A DNA stretch of 64,000 nt from Neolewinella agarilytica (GCF_900110645.1 NZ_FOFB01000014.1:112701-176700), one strand, 5' to 3'; shown: positions 35,552 to 44,227, counted from the first letter of the stretch. Made by a program: numbers and translations. The notes: generated by a model not told the origin, from the sequence alone.

Positions 35552-36241
35552 TTAGTCTTCGATCTCCGGAGAAAGCATATTGTAGACAAAGCCAGCAATC
35601 AGCGCACCCACGATGGGGGCGACCCAGAACAACCACAGTTGCTCAATGGCCCAGCCACCGGCAAAAAGTGCCTGGCTGGTACTACGTGCGGGGTTGACGG
35701 AAGTGTTCGTTACTGGAATACTGATCAGGTGGATCAGCGTAAGACACAGACCAATGGCCAAGCCGGCCAGCCCACGGGGTGCCTTGGAGTAGGTAGAGCC
35801 CAGAATGACGAACAAGAAGAAGAAGGTAAGGACCGCTTCGCAGACGAGGGCAGCCGTCATGGAGTACCCTCCGGGAGAGTGCTCACCGAATCCGTTGGAA
35901 GCGAAGCCGCCCACTTCAAAGCCTGCTTTGCCGCTGGCGATGAGGTAAAGCAGACCGGCGCCCAGGATGCCACCCAGTACCTGGGCGATGATGTAGCCGG
36001 GGAGGTCTTTACCATCAAAACGCCCACCAGCCCATAAGCCGATGGAGACAGCCGGATTGAGGTGACAGCCAGAAATATGGCCAATGGCGTAAGCCATAGA
36101 AATAACGGTAAGACCAAAAGCAAGGGCAACACCAACGAAGCCAATGCCAAGTTCCGGGAAAGCTGCAGCCAATACGGCGCTACCACAACCACCCAGCACG
36201 AGCCAGGAGGTGCCGATGAATTCTGCAATGTATTTTTTCAT
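35552..36241 (-). CDS. aqpZ: Aquaporin Z (water channel)
   Basis: 229 residues and six membrane segments. Both pore motifs are intact: [11 protein letters not shown] near residue 60 and [12 protein letters not shown] near residue 180. The selectivity-filter residues fit a strict water channel: Phe early in helix 2 and a His/Thr-Arg pattern around [14 protein letters not shown] are consistent with AqpZ rather than a glycerol facilitator. The C-terminus is short. It is transcribed alone. Confidence 0.95.
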   Translation of the reverse strand: MKKYIAEFIGTSWLVLGGCGSAVLAAAFPELGIGFVGVALAFGLTVISMAYAIGHISGCHLNPAVSIGLWAGGRFDGKDLPGYIIAQVLGGILGAGLLYLIASGKAGFEVGGFASNGFGEHSPGGYSMTAALVCEAVLTFFFLFVILGSTYSKAPRGLAGLAIGLCLTLIHLISIPVTNTSVNPARSTSQALFAGGWAIEQLWLFWVAPIVGALIAGFVYNMLSPEIED

Positions 36242-36356
36242 AACTCAAGCTAATTAGTTTACCTCAAACCTAATAATAAATACGCGCACAGTGTAAATGC
36301 GGGTGAAAAACTTAACATTGAGTTGTTTTTCAGTATAAAATTTTGACGACAAAAAG

Positions 36357-36394
36357 AAAGCGGTTAAGCAACAATCAAGGTGCTTAACCGCTTT
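36357..36394 (-). terminator. Terminator of the LytTR regulator operon
   Basis: AAAGCGGTTAAGCA (36357-36370) pairs perfectly with TGCTTAACCGCTTT (36381-36394). On the minus strand it is followed by CTTTTTGTC, 27 bases after the regulator stop codon. Confidence 0.85.
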
Positions 36395-36420
36395 AAAGCG
36401 TTGACGAAGTTCTGAATGGA

Positions 36421-37146
36421 TCAGAGCTTATATTCTTCAATTCGTTTGGCGAGAATCTCCCGATAAGACTTACCAATGGGCAAAGAGGTGGTTTTACCTT
36501 TCTCTTTGACTTCCACCATGTTACCGTGAACGGCTTCAATACGGTCAAGATTGACGATGTAGCTCCGGTGAATTCTTTGGAAGTTGGCGTTTGGTAAACG
36601 CTCGTCCAAAGACTTCATCGTTTGCAGGGTGATGACGCGATCGTCCGGCATTCGGATGATGACGTAATCTTTGAGCCCTTCGATGTATACGATGTCAGAC
36701 AGATTGACCCGGACGAGTTTTTTGTCCGCCTTCACGAAGAAGAAATCTGGCCCGCCGTCTTCCACCTTGCCGGCTTTAGCTTTCTGCTTAAGCTCTGCTT
36801 GCTCAATAGCCCGGTTGCAGGCCGTCAGGAAGCGGTCGGAGCTAATGGGCTTCACCAGATAATCGAGGGCGTTGAGCTCGAAACCGTCAAGCGCATAGTT
36901 CGGGTAGGCCGTCGTGAAGATGGTTACCGGAGGGTCTTTAAGCCCACGCAGAAAGTCCGTGCCGGTAAGCTGCGGCATGTTGATGTCCAGAAACATCAGG
37001 TCGATATCGTGCTTTTGCAATACTTCGTTGGCTTCAAATGCATTGTCGCATTTAGCCACCAATTCAATCTGGGGAATTTTTTTGAGGTAAGTCTCGAGGA
37101 TGTCCTGAGCCAGGGGCTCATCGTCTACTATAATGGCGTGTATCAT
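36421..37146 (-). CDS. LytTR-family response regulator
   Basis: 241 residues. The receiver domain (residues 1-120) has IIVDDEPLAQD and the phosphoacceptor Asp in DLMFLDINMP near residue 55, with TTAYPNYALDGF and LVKPI near 85 and 105. A linker of about 20 residues leads to the LytTR DNA-binding domain (FFVKADKKLVRVNLSDIVYI; TLQTMKSLDERLPNANFQRI; HRSYIVNLDRIE). It lies 73 bases downstream of its sensor kinase on the same strand, and the hairpin at 36357-36394 ends the unit. Targets are unknown. Confidence 0.94.
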   Translation of the reverse strand: MIHAIIVDDEPLAQDILETYLKKIPQIELVAKCDNAFEANEVLQKHDIDLMFLDINMPQLTGTDFLRGLKDPPVTIFTTAYPNYALDGFELNALDYLVKPISSDRFLTACNRAIEQAELKQKAKAGKVEDGGPDFFFVKADKKLVRVNLSDIVYIEGLKDYVIIRMPDDRVITLQTMKSLDERLPNANFQRIHRSYIVNLDRIEAVHGNMVEVKEKGKTTSLPIGKSYREILAKRIEEYKL

Positions 37147-37219
37147 ACTGCGATATTAGGGATGTAATGGAGGTAGGGCAAATTTCGTCGACTAACCAAG
37201 GAGAATTCTCGGTGAGTGT

Positions 37220-38308
37220 TCACAAGAGTTGTAAGTCGAGGTGAACGGCGTAGGTGCCCGGTGTCTCTTTTACGTCTAGTTCGTATTTGTCGGGGTATAG
37301 GAGTTGTAGCCGCCGGCGAACGTTCACCAGTCCGATGCCGCCACTGGGCCGGTTGCCGTGAACCTGGGTCGGCATAATGGAGCCTTTACTGTTCTCCAGA
37401 ATAAAGTGAATGGAGCGGGGCTCGACGCGGAGGGTCGCCTTCACAAAACCGTCTTTAATGTTGGCATTCACGCCGTGTTTAAAACTGTTTTCCAGAAATG
37501 GAATGAGTAACAGCGGGGCCACCATTTGATCGGACACATTCCCGGAAACCTCCAGTTGGATATCAATGCCTTTCCGTTGGCGCAGGCGCTCCAGGTCTAG
37601 GTAGTTCTGTAGGTAATTTATCTCCTTTCGCAGCGGCACCTTGGGCTCGTTGCACTCATAGAGCATATAGCGCATCATCTCGGACAACTTGATGACGATG
37701 TCCGGTGCTTTGTCATCTTTTTTCAGCGTCAGCGCGTAGAGGCTGTTCAGGGTATTAAAGAGGAAGTGCGGATTGATCTGACTTTTCAGGAAGCGCAGCT
37801 CCGACTGCATGGTCTCCGTTTCCGCTTTGTCTTTAATCCGGTTCTGGGTGATCCAGTCGACCATAATTTTGCCTACTGTGCTCAGGCCGGCGACCAGGAA
37901 GGTGCTGAAGAAATAGGCGGAGAGATTTTCCAGAATGTCTTGCTGTACGCCGCCGGCTTTGGAGAAAAGGATGTACTTGAGCGCCAGCTTCAGCGGCGTA
38001 AACACCAGGGCTACACCAATCAGGAGAAAGATATAGGTGCCGAATTTTCCCTTTTTCAGGTAGGTGGGGAAAATGTACAGCAGGTTGATGTAAACAACGA
38101 TGATGTAAAAAACGACATTGATGAGCTCGTTGGCCAGGGAGACCCCGAAGGTGAATTCTCCCGTTCGCCACTGCATGGCTACCAGCAGGGCCAGAAAGGC
38201 CAGCCAGCCACCGGCGTGATAGAACGGCCGTTGGGTGAGGGTTTTTCCCAGGCGATCGAGGAATCCCCCGATTTCTTCCGTCTTGTTTTCGCTGGCCAGT
38301 ATCGACAT
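37220..38308 (-). CDS. LytS-like sensor histidine kinase
   Basis: 362 residues from the ATG at 38308 (MSILASENKTEEIGGF). Four membrane segments (residues about 25-165) carry the sensor part. The His_kinase domain has the phosphoacceptor His in SQINPHFLFNTLNSLYAL near residue 207. The ATPase shows ENSFKHGV (N box) and GIGLVNVRRRLQLLYP (G2 box). There is no periplasmic domain, so the signal is probably membrane-based. Its partner is the LytTR regulator downstream. Confidence 0.92.
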   Translation of the reverse strand: MSILASENKTEEIGGFLDRLGKTLTQRPFYHAGGWLAFLALLVAMQWRTGEFTFGVSLANELINVVFYIIVVYINLLYIFPTYLKKGKFGTYIFLLIGVALVFTPLKLALKYILFSKAGGVQQDILENLSAYFFSTFLVAGLSTVGKIMVDWITQNRIKDKAETETMQSELRFLKSQINPHFLFNTLNSLYALTLKKDDKAPDIVIKLSEMMRYMLYECNEPKVPLRKEINYLQNYLDLERLRQRKGIDIQLEVSGNVSDQMVAPLLLIPFLENSFKHGVNANIKDGFVKATLRVEPRSIHFILENSKGSIMPTQVHGNRPSGGIGLVNVRRRLQLLYPDKYELDVKETPGTYAVHLDLQLL

Positions 38309-38380
38309 GTTGCCAAAGTACGAAGAGAGAACGGAATGTGGAAAGCCTTTCGACAAATGACGGGGCTAAGGGGATGAGCA

Positions 38381-38423
38381 GGCGCGGACGCGGGTGCAAG
38401 GGGAGGATTGCAAAAAGCAATGG
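38381..38423 (+). repeat. Dispersed repeat family A, copy 12
   Basis: Core GGCGCGGACGCGGGTGCA, then a tail ending AAAAAGCAATGG. It lies 86 bases before a family B element. Confidence 0.75.
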
Positions 38424-38508
38424 TTCGCCAACTCCAGTTTGGGGCCATTAGCTAGGGAAACATTCAGACGGTAATGCTCGAACCCTGAACGCTGAATGGT
38501 GAAATTTT

Positions 38509-38644
38509 GGTTGAGACGCTGTGCGTCGAACCGCAGATGGTGCCGAAGGCTCCCGTAGCCTGTACAGGCAATTCTCGTTAGTATTGATGACACGGTCAAA
38601 GTCACTTCGTTCCCTTGCCCGGATCGACGCATAGCGTCTCAACC
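38509..38644. repeat. Dispersed repeat family B, full copy with inverted ends
   Basis: GGTTGAGACGCT (38509-38520) is inverted as AGCGTCTCAACC (38633-38644). The interior has GTGCCGAAGGCTCCCGTAGC and GGTCAAAGTC, shared with the copy at 42344-42490. Confidence 0.65.
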
Positions 38645-38717
38645 AATCACTGCCCTACAATTTGATGTATGTACGGTCGGAAAATTAAGCAAAGCAGAAG
38701 GCCGTACCTTCGCCTTC

Positions 38718-38981
38718 ATGAAGATCCTCTTAGTTGCCGTCGTAGCTGCGGCCATCATTTATTATATCGGCCGGGAGGTACTGTCGTCCTTCGCCCATGT
38801 CTCTGACGAAGACCTCCTCGCCTTCTGGCGCGGGAAACTGCCCAAACAAGACCGCAAAGCCTTCCGCCGCATCAGTGACCACCTCGGCCGCTGTGAGGCC
38901 TGCCGCGACCGGCTCGATGCCATCCGCAAAAATGATGCAGGCCCAGGGGTGGAGGCGCCTTATCTGGAGCGGAAGTATTGA
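38718..38981 (+). CDS. Small single-pass membrane protein with anti-sigma-like zinc motif
   Basis: 87 residues. One membrane segment (residues 2-20, ILLVAVVAAAIIYYIG), then VSDEDLLAFWRGKLPKQDRK and RISDHLGRCEACRDRLDAI. The His-x3-Cys-x2-Cys spacing (His near residue 55) matches the zf-HC2 zinc motif of anti-sigma factors. Here the order is reversed, with the membrane segment first, and no sigma factor lies next to it. A TACCTTCG box lies a few bases upstream of the ATG. A role in sigma-factor binding is inference. Confidence 0.72.
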   Translation: MKILLVAVVAAAIIYYIGREVLSSFAHVSDEDLLAFWRGKLPKQDRKAFRRISDHLGRCEACRDRLDAIRKNDAGPGVEAPYLERKY

Positions 38982-39039
38982 ATGGGAGAATGAAAAAATG
39001 GGAGAATAATACCATCCAATTGCCTTGGTAGCTTCTCTC

Positions 39040-39059
39040 TGTACCTGCGGTGAGCGCCC
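39040..39059 (-). repeat. Dispersed repeat family A, copy 13 (degenerate)
   Basis: The core is recognisable (TGTACCTGCGGTGAGCGCCC); the tail is weak. It lies 33 bases before a small membrane-protein gene. Confidence 0.5.
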
Positions 39060-39091
39060 AAACTATCCTTGTCTTTGTTCGTTGCTTTGTT

Positions 39092-39295
39092 ATGAATGAG
39101 AAAACCCATTATCCTAAATGGCTGACGGTTTTTATAGTGTGTGCGGTGATCTATGTACTATTCATTGTTACCCTAACCTTAATGGACAAAATTGATACAG
39201 GAAGTCCTTGGGTGATTCTTAGTTACATAGTGAGCGGAGCGACTAATGTCCTTATCTATTATTATCACCGACAAGCCCAAAAGCAGATCGCATAA
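39092..39295 (+). CDS. Small two-TM membrane protein, tandem paralogue 1
   Basis: 67 residues from the ATG at 39092. It begins MNEKTHYPKWLTVFIVCAVI, with two membrane segments separated by TLMDKIDTGSPWVIL, and ends YYYHRQAQKQIA. Its neighbour at 39336 has the same length, topology and pattern (P-x-WL-x-VF ... YY). The pair therefore arose by duplication and has diverged strongly. No family was recognised. Confidence 0.65.
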   Translation: MNEKTHYPKWLTVFIVCAVIYVLFIVTLTLMDKIDTGSPWVILSYIVSGATNVLIYYYHRQAQKQIA

Positions 39296-39335
39296 TTCCT
39301 AAAGTTTACCCCTGTTTACCTGTACCTAACGGCTT

Positions 39336-39539
39336 ATGAAAAACATGTCCTTTTTACCTCAATGGCTACGCGTTTTCTTTGGGCTAGCTACATTAAACAT
39401 GATATGCTTTATGGTAGCTTGGTCAATGGGCAAAACAGGCATGGGGAGCATTTGGTCCGTTACCTCCTTCGGAGCAGCAGCCATTAAATGGAGTTTAGTC
39501 CTCTACTATCAAAACCAGTCTCCAAAAGCATCCTTATGA
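39336..39539 (+). CDS. Small two-TM membrane protein, tandem paralogue 2
   Basis: 67 residues: MKNMSFLPQWLRVFFGLATL, then a segment resembling MVAWSMGKTGMGSIWSVTSF and a second membrane span ending LVLYYQNQSPKASL. The last four bases overlap the SlyD-type gene start (ATGA), so both are probably translated together. The function is unknown. Confidence 0.65.
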   Translation: MKNMSFLPQWLRVFFGLATLNMICFMVAWSMGKTGMGSIWSVTSFGAAAIKWSLVLYYQNQSPKASL

Positions 39540-40024
39540 CTATCGACGATCACACCATTGTAACCCTCACCTACGAAGTCCGCGACGGCGGCCCTCAGGG
39601 CCCCCTCCTCGAACGGATGGACGTAAACCACCCCTTTAAATTCATGTTCGGCGTCGGCAAAATGCTGCCCGCCTGGGAGCGTCGCCTCTTCGGCCTGAAG
39701 GCCAATATGGGCTTCAGCTTCCAGCTCGCCCCCGAAGACGCCTACGGTGTGCCGTCTAAAGAGCACATTCTGCAAATGCCCATCCATCATTTTTATAATG
39801 AGCGGGAGCAGATCGACCCGGCGCTACTCATTGAAGGACAGTTCGTTGCCCTTACCGATAGCAACGGCAAAGCCGTTAACGCTAAAATCCTGAAATGGGA
39901 CGACAAGATCGTCACCCTGGACGCCAACCACGCGCTGGCCGGGAAAACCCTCTTTTTCTCCGGAGCCATTCTCGAAGTCCGCAAAGCAACGGTGGATGAG
40001 TTGATTAAAAAGGCGGTTCTTTAG
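39536..40024 (+). CDS. FKBP-type peptidyl-prolyl isomerase, SlyD-like
   Basis: 162 residues from the ATG at 39536, overlapping the preceding gene by ATGA. The SlyD pattern is visible: VTLTYEVRDGGPQGPLLERM (FKBP strand), FKFMFGVGKMLPAWERRLFG (active site) and an IF-type insert (VPSKEHILQMPIHHFYN), then LDANHALAGKTLFF. SlyD proteins combine isomerase and chaperone activity. The His-rich metal-binding tail of E. coli SlyD is missing. Confidence 0.92.
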   Translation: MTIDDHTIVTLTYEVRDGGPQGPLLERMDVNHPFKFMFGVGKMLPAWERRLFGLKANMGFSFQLAPEDAYGVPSKEHILQMPIHHFYNEREQIDPALLIEGQFVALTDSNGKAVNAKILKWDDKIVTLDANHALAGKTLFFSGAILEVRKATVDELIKKAVL

Positions 40025-40224
40025 TCTTTTGGGCTACCGCGTATTGTAGGCGTTAGAGGTAAGCTTGCGTTTTATATTTGGCAGCTCGGAGAGCTTTGTA
40101 GCGCAGCACCGGCTTTAGCTGGCAGCGGTTGGGTCTGGTAGGTCCCACACCTCCCCAATGCGGCAGCCAATACCGCGCGGCAGCTCTCCCAAGCCTTCCC
40201 AATTCGGCAACCCAAAGAACCAAC
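40025..40224. other. 200-bp spacer
   Basis: No gene is seen. It holds several GCGGCAG/CCGCGC words but no stable hairpin that I can support. Confidence 0.4.
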
Positions 40225-40776
40225 CTACCTCCTCATCCTCCGCGGGCCATACCAAAGCCAAAAGCCCGTTACGGTAAAGATGATCAGAGCAATGCCCATT
40301 ACTGAGTTGTAGAATACCTTAAAGATCCCGTGTGGAACTCCCAGCGTGTCATCAACGATAGAGCCGTCGTGTACGGCCTCGATCCAGTCGTTGTGGCGCC
40401 GGCCAACGGAGAGGGGCTCACCGGTAGTCGCATCGAGCTGGACCTCCAGCTGCCGGTCCTGGAAGAGGAACTTCATGCTGCCCTTGGAGGGGCGCACGTC
40501 GATGCGGTCGATCTCAGAAAGCTGGCCCTCCGCCTCAAACAAGGCTTGAGTAGCCAGGAAAGAGAGGCTGTCCATCGTTAACCAATCCGCCTGGTCGGTG
40601 CTCTCCCCCTTGTAGGTGTCTGGCATAATGATCTCCGCGCTATTCTTCTTCCAGCCGAGGAGAATGCCCGTTACGGCCATGATGAAAAAGAACACGAAGA
40701 GGCTGATGCCCGACAGGCGGTGCAGCTTGCGGGTCTTTCTAAGAAATTTAGCTTGTCTCTGACGTTTGTTGGGCAA
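40225..40776 (-). CDS. PepSY-associated membrane protein
   Basis: 183 residues. The only start near the end of the frame is TTG (40776). Without it, the first in-frame Met falls inside the first membrane span, so TTG is likely. RKLHRLSGISLFVFFFIMAV is a membrane segment with His, and a second span ends the protein (NSVMGIALIIFTVTGFWLWY). The periplasmic part between them resembles PepSY-domain proteins (RQLEVQLDATTGEPLSVGRR). Related proteins are implicated in iron or copper handling, but that is not shown here. Confidence 0.78.
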   Translation of the reverse strand: MPNKRQRQAKFLRKTRKLHRLSGISLFVFFFIMAVTGILLGWKKNSAEIIMPDTYKGESTDQADWLTMDSLSFLATQALFEAEGQLSEIDRIDVRPSKGSMKFLFQDRQLEVQLDATTGEPLSVGRRHNDWIEAVHDGSIVDDTLGVPHGIFKVFYNSVMGIALIIFTVTGFWLWYGPRRMRR

Positions 40777-40795
40777 GTATCAATGATCTGAGGGG

Positions 40796-40837
40796 GCTCG
40801 AAGCATCCCGCAGTATTGTGGGGTCTTCGAGCATCCC
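40796..40837. repeat. Dispersed palindromic repeat family C, copy 3 (partial)
   Basis: CTCGAAGCATCCCGCAG and TGTGGGGTCTTCGAGCATC resemble copies 1 and 2 with several changes. Confidence 0.55.
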
Positions 40838-40842
40838 GGTAC

Positions 40843-42237
40843 TTATGCCACCGTCGTCTTCATTTCCGCATACTTCTTGAAGAACACCGGCACCGTTTCA
40901 ATACCCTTATAAAAGTTCCAGACACCGAAGTGTTCGTTGGGGCTGTGCAGTCCGTCCGTGTCAAAGCCGAAGCCCATCAGGATGGTTTCCACTTCGAGTA
41001 CTTCCTTGAAGGCAGCAACGATGGGGATGGAGCCACCTTCGTACATCGGTACCGGTTCTACGCCGAAGGTCTCGACCATGGCCGCAGCGGCAGCGCGGTA
41101 TTCCACCGTATCGGTGGGCGTTACGTAGGGGTTGCCACCGTGGTGAGGGTGTACTTCCACCTTCACGCTGGACGGGGCGATGGACTTGAAGTGCTTACTG
41201 AACAGTTCCGTGATCTTCTCGTGGTCCTGCTGGCTCACCAGTCGCATACTGATCTTGGCGTTCGCTACGGCGGGGATGATCGTCTTGGAGCCTTCCTCCG
41301 TGAAGCCGCCCCAAATGCCGTTGCAGTCAAGCGTCGGCAGGATGCCCGTCCGCTCATAAGTGTGGTAGCCTTCTTCGCCTTCGAGGCCGAAAACGCCGGG
41401 GCTATCCATGTATTCCTGCTCGTCGAAAGGTGCGTTGCGCATCATGTCCCGATCGCGGTCGGAAGGGAAAACGACGTCGTCGTAAAAGCCGGGGATGGTG
41501 ATGTGTTTCTTCTCATCCTTCAGCGAGGCGATCATCTCGCAGAGGGTGTTGATCGGGTTGGCCACGGCACCACCGAAGAGGCCGGAGTGCATATCGGCCC
41601 GGGCACTGGTTACCTTCACGTCGAGGTAAGTCAGCCCACGCAGACCAACGGTGATGCTCGGGTGCTTCTTGCTCAACAGGCTGGTGTCGGAGATCAGGAT
41701 GACATCCGACTTCAGCATCTCTTTATACTGCTTGATGAAAGGCAATAGGTTGGGACTGCCGATCTCCTCCTCACCTTCGATCATGAATTTGACGTTGCAG
41801 GGCAGCTTGTCCGTCTTGATCATCGTCTCCACGGCTTTGACGTGGATGAACATCTGTCCTTTATCGTCCGTCGTGCCCCGGCCAAAGATGGCACCTTCGG
41901 GGTGAATTTTCGTTTTCTTGATTACCGGTTCGAAGGGCTCGCTGTTCCACTCATCCAGTGGAGCGGCAGGCTGCACATCGTAGTGGCCGTACACCAAAAT
42001 AGTGGGCAGTGAAGGATCGATGATCTTCTCGGCAAACACGATGGGATGACCATCGGTGGGGTAGAGGGTGGCTTTGTCAAGACCGGCGCGTACCAAATAC
42101 TCCTGCACCTGTACGGCGCAGGCGTGGGTGTCATCATTATGCTTCTTGTCCGTACTGACGCTGGGAATGCGTAGCAGAGTGAAAAGCTCATCCATGAAGC
42201 GGTCGCGGTGGTCGTTGAGGTAGGCTGTTGTGGTCAT
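40843..42237 (-). CDS. M20 family dipeptidase
   Basis: 464 residues. The M20 metal centre reads LVYGHYDVQPAAPLDEW (His), IFGRGTTDDKGQMFIH (bridging Asp), EGEEEIGSPNLLP (Glu pair, with general base), and a C-terminal GGSIPIVAAF and NEHFGVWNF. The lid domain lies between residues about 200 and 350. These enzymes hydrolyse dipeptides such as Xaa-His or Cys-Gly. TATCTTCG ends four bases before the start codon. It is transcribed alone. Confidence 0.94.
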   Translation of the reverse strand: MTTTAYLNDHRDRFMDELFTLLRIPSVSTDKKHNDDTHACAVQVQEYLVRAGLDKATLYPTDGHPIVFAEKIIDPSLPTILVYGHYDVQPAAPLDEWNSEPFEPVIKKTKIHPEGAIFGRGTTDDKGQMFIHVKAVETMIKTDKLPCNVKFMIEGEEEIGSPNLLPFIKQYKEMLKSDVILISDTSLLSKKHPSITVGLRGLTYLDVKVTSARADMHSGLFGGAVANPINTLCEMIASLKDEKKHITIPGFYDDVVFPSDRDRDMMRNAPFDEQEYMDSPGVFGLEGEEGYHTYERTGILPTLDCNGIWGGFTEEGSKTIIPAVANAKISMRLVSQQDHEKITELFSKHFKSIAPSSVKVEVHPHHGGNPYVTPTDTVEYRAAAAAMVETFGVEPVPMYEGGSIPIVAAFKEVLEVETILMGFGFDTDGLHSPNEHFGVWNFYKGIETVPVFFKKYAEMKTTVA

Positions 42238-42241
42238 GGCG

Positions 42242-42249
42242 CGAAGATA
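42242..42249 (-). promoter_or_regulatory. -7-like box of the dipeptidase gene, 4 bases from ATG
   Basis: TATCTTCG on the minus strand, CGCC, then the ATG at 42237. Close to TAnnTTTG. Confidence 0.5.
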
Positions 42250-42294
42250 AGATTAGTCTTTTGGTTCTTTGGTTTTTTAGTCGGTTGGTTTTGC

Positions 42295-42338
42295 GGGCGC
42301 ATACGCAGGTGCAAGGGGAGGGGATTATAAAGGCAGAG
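42295..42338 (+). repeat. Dispersed repeat family A, copy 14
   Basis: Core GGGCGCATACGCAGGTGCA, then GGGGAGG and a tail with AAAGGCAGAG. It directly precedes a family B element. Confidence 0.75.
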
Positions 42339-42343
42339 TTTCT

Positions 42344-42490
42344 GGTTGAGACGCTCCTGCGTCGAATCGCGAACGGGGCCGCAAGCTTCCGGAGCGGGTA
42401 CTTTCGGCAGCGTATTAGTGCGGGTGCTGGATGGTCAAAGTCGCTGTACTCCCTTGCCCGGTCGGACCTGGAGGTCCTCCGCCCAAAGAG
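42344..42490 (+). repeat. Dispersed repeat family B, full copy
   Basis: It begins GGTTGAGACGCTCCTGCGTC and contains CGAACGGGGCCGCAAGCTTC and GGTCAAAGTC. It ends near TCGGACCTGGAGGTCC, an inverse of the start of the 28408 copy. Confidence 0.65.
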
Positions 42491-42499
42491 CGCGAGGCC

Positions 42500-43342
42500 T
42501 TATTCCTTTAACCTCCGCTCGATCTCCCTGTCTATCCGCGTCTGCAGCCTTGAGGCGTCCAGATTCCGATAATCCAGTTCCACGGCTTTGTCTGCGTGTG
42601 TTTTTGCTAGCTGAAGGCTATCCATCGCAAAATAAACATCGGCGTAAACGGCGTGGGGTTTGGGCCAATCATCACGATCCAGCATCGTCGCGAGTTCGTT
42701 GGCGGTAGCCAGGGCGTCTTCATGCTGGCCGGTTTCGGCCAGCAGGCTTGCTTTAAAGCCCATCAGGAAGGGATTGTCAGCGTGCCGCTCCCGCGTCAGC
42801 ACGGCCAGCGAATCGAGGGCGATCTCGGGGCCGTGGTTGGAATTGATGAGCTCCACATATTCGCACTTCAGGTAAACCTCATCGGGGTATTTATGCACCA
42901 GCTGACCGAGGAGGTCCTGCCCGCCGGGCAGCACCTTACTCAGCATATCGTAGGCCGCGGCGGGGCTGTGATCGCGCATATTCGTAAAGCGGACAAAATC
43001 GGTGTAGAGGCCGAGCAGGTCGCGCTCGTCTTTGGGCAGCTCTTTACCCGCTCCATCCAGTTCGCGTTCGATGCGGCGGCGCTCCGTCGTATCCAGCGTC
43101 AGCCGGCCGAGGGTGGCTTTGCCGAGCAGGAAGTCGGGGTCGAAGCTCATCGCCTGGCGGTAGGTCGTTTCGGAGGGGCCGTAGTGGCCCTCGTCCATGA
43201 TCTCTTTCCAGCCCTGATGGTAGTAGTGGCGGGTGGAGTCGGATTGGGTGGTGAGGGGCAGGGTGAGGGGCAAATCATCCGATGGGGATTCTTCTGCACA
43301 GGCAACCAGCATGAAAAGAAGGTAGAGGTAACTATATCTCAT
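42500..43342 (-). CDS. TPR-like lipoprotein
   Basis: 280 residues. The signal peptide ends MLVACAEESP (lipobox). It is largely helical: FDPDFLLGKATLGRLTLDTT, ERRRIERELDGAGKELPKDE, a TPR-type repeat NPFLMGFKASLLAETGQHED and another QLAKTHADKAVELDYRN. It probably binds peptides or partners at a membrane surface. It is single, and no specific family was recognised. Confidence 0.75.
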   Translation of the reverse strand: MRYSYLYLLFMLVACAEESPSDDLPLTLPLTTQSDSTRHYYHQGWKEIMDEGHYGPSETTYRQAMSFDPDFLLGKATLGRLTLDTTERRRIERELDGAGKELPKDERDLLGLYTDFVRFTNMRDHSPAAAYDMLSKVLPGGQDLLGQLVHKYPDEVYLKCEYVELINSNHGPEIALDSLAVLTRERHADNPFLMGFKASLLAETGQHEDALATANELATMLDRDDWPKPHAVYADVYFAMDSLQLAKTHADKAVELDYRNLDASRLQTRIDREIERRLKE

Positions 43343-43365
43343 AGCGTATTTCAGTAGGTTTTGTA

Positions 43366-43413
43366 GCGCCGGCTTCAGTCGGCGTTAGGTTTAGCCGCCG
43401 ACTGAAGTCGGCG
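43366..43413. repeat. Inverted repeat CGCCGGCTTCAGTCGGCG
   Basis: 43367-43384 and 43396-43413 pair over 17 of 18 positions with an 11-base loop. Each arm is itself nearly palindromic. A run of ten C follows (43421-43430), just before the SDR stop codon. Confidence 0.6.
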
Positions 43414-43429
43414 TTACAGTCCCCCCCCC

Positions 43430-44227
43430 CTAACTATAATACTTCCCCAACACCTTCTCCCAAAGCGAGCCCGGTAGAATCCGACTGGCCTTCACACTCG
43501 CCTTTTGTACGAATTCTCCGATGGCATAATAAGGTTTCAGCGTGTCTTTGTTCATGATGGTATAGATGCTTTCTGCAACATACTCTGCCGTCATGCCGTG
43601 TTCAACGTTGTTGGCCATACCATCATCGAACTTCCGGTAGCGGTCGCGGTAAAGCGGGTCGATTTCTTCAGTCGGCTGCCGGTACTGGGTGGCGATGGAG
43701 TTGGTGGCGATGTCTCCTGGTGCAACGGTGGTGACCTGCAGGTTGGAGCCCTGAACTTCCATCCGCAGGCTGTCCGACATCGTCTTTACGGCGGCTTTGC
43801 TCGCGCAGTAAGCCGCCCGGAAGGGAATGCCCATAAAGCCGGCAATGCTCCCGACGAAGAGGAGTCTGCCCCTCGGACTTTTTCGCAGGTACGGCAGGGT
43901 AGCCTGCGCCAGGTTCCAGCTTCCCCAGAAGTTGGTGTCCATGATACGGCGGGCACGCTCAGTGGGCATTTGCTCTACCGGGCCGGCGCCGCCAATGCCG
44001 GCGCAGTGCAGCACCGCATCCAGCCGGCCGGCCTCCTGTATCAGCTGTTCAATGGCTGCCTGGAGCCCTTCGGCATCGGACACATCGGCGGGCAGAGCAG
44101 TAACGCCCGCCAGCTCCACACTCCGGCGGCTCATGCCGTAAACACGGTAGCCTCGCTGGGCTAACATCGGGGCGAGCGCCTCCCCAACGCCTGAACTGGC
44201 TCCGGTAACTAAAACGACTTCCTGCAT
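43430..44227 (-). CDS. Short-chain dehydrogenase/reductase (SDR)
   Basis: 265 residues. The NAD(P)-binding TGASSGVGEALA near residue 8, the CAGIGG after residue 75 and the catalytic YCASKAAV with Ser (FVGSIAGFMG) make a classic SDR. An Arg follows the glycine motif in the next strand (YGMSRRSVE), which favours NADPH. The substrate cannot be assigned. It is transcribed alone; its 3' end overlaps the C run after the preceding hairpin. Confidence 0.92.
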   Translation of the reverse strand: MQEVVLVTGASSGVGEALAPMLAQRGYRVYGMSRRSVELAGVTALPADVSDAEGLQAAIEQLIQEAGRLDAVLHCAGIGGAGPVEQMPTERARRIMDTNFWGSWNLAQATLPYLRKSPRGRLLFVGSIAGFMGIPFRAAYCASKAAVKTMSDSLRMEVQGSNLQVTTVAPGDIATNSIATQYRQPTEEIDPLYRDRYRKFDDGMANNVEHGMTAEYVAESIYTIMNKDTLKPYYAIGEFVQKASVKASRILPGSLWEKVLGKYYS

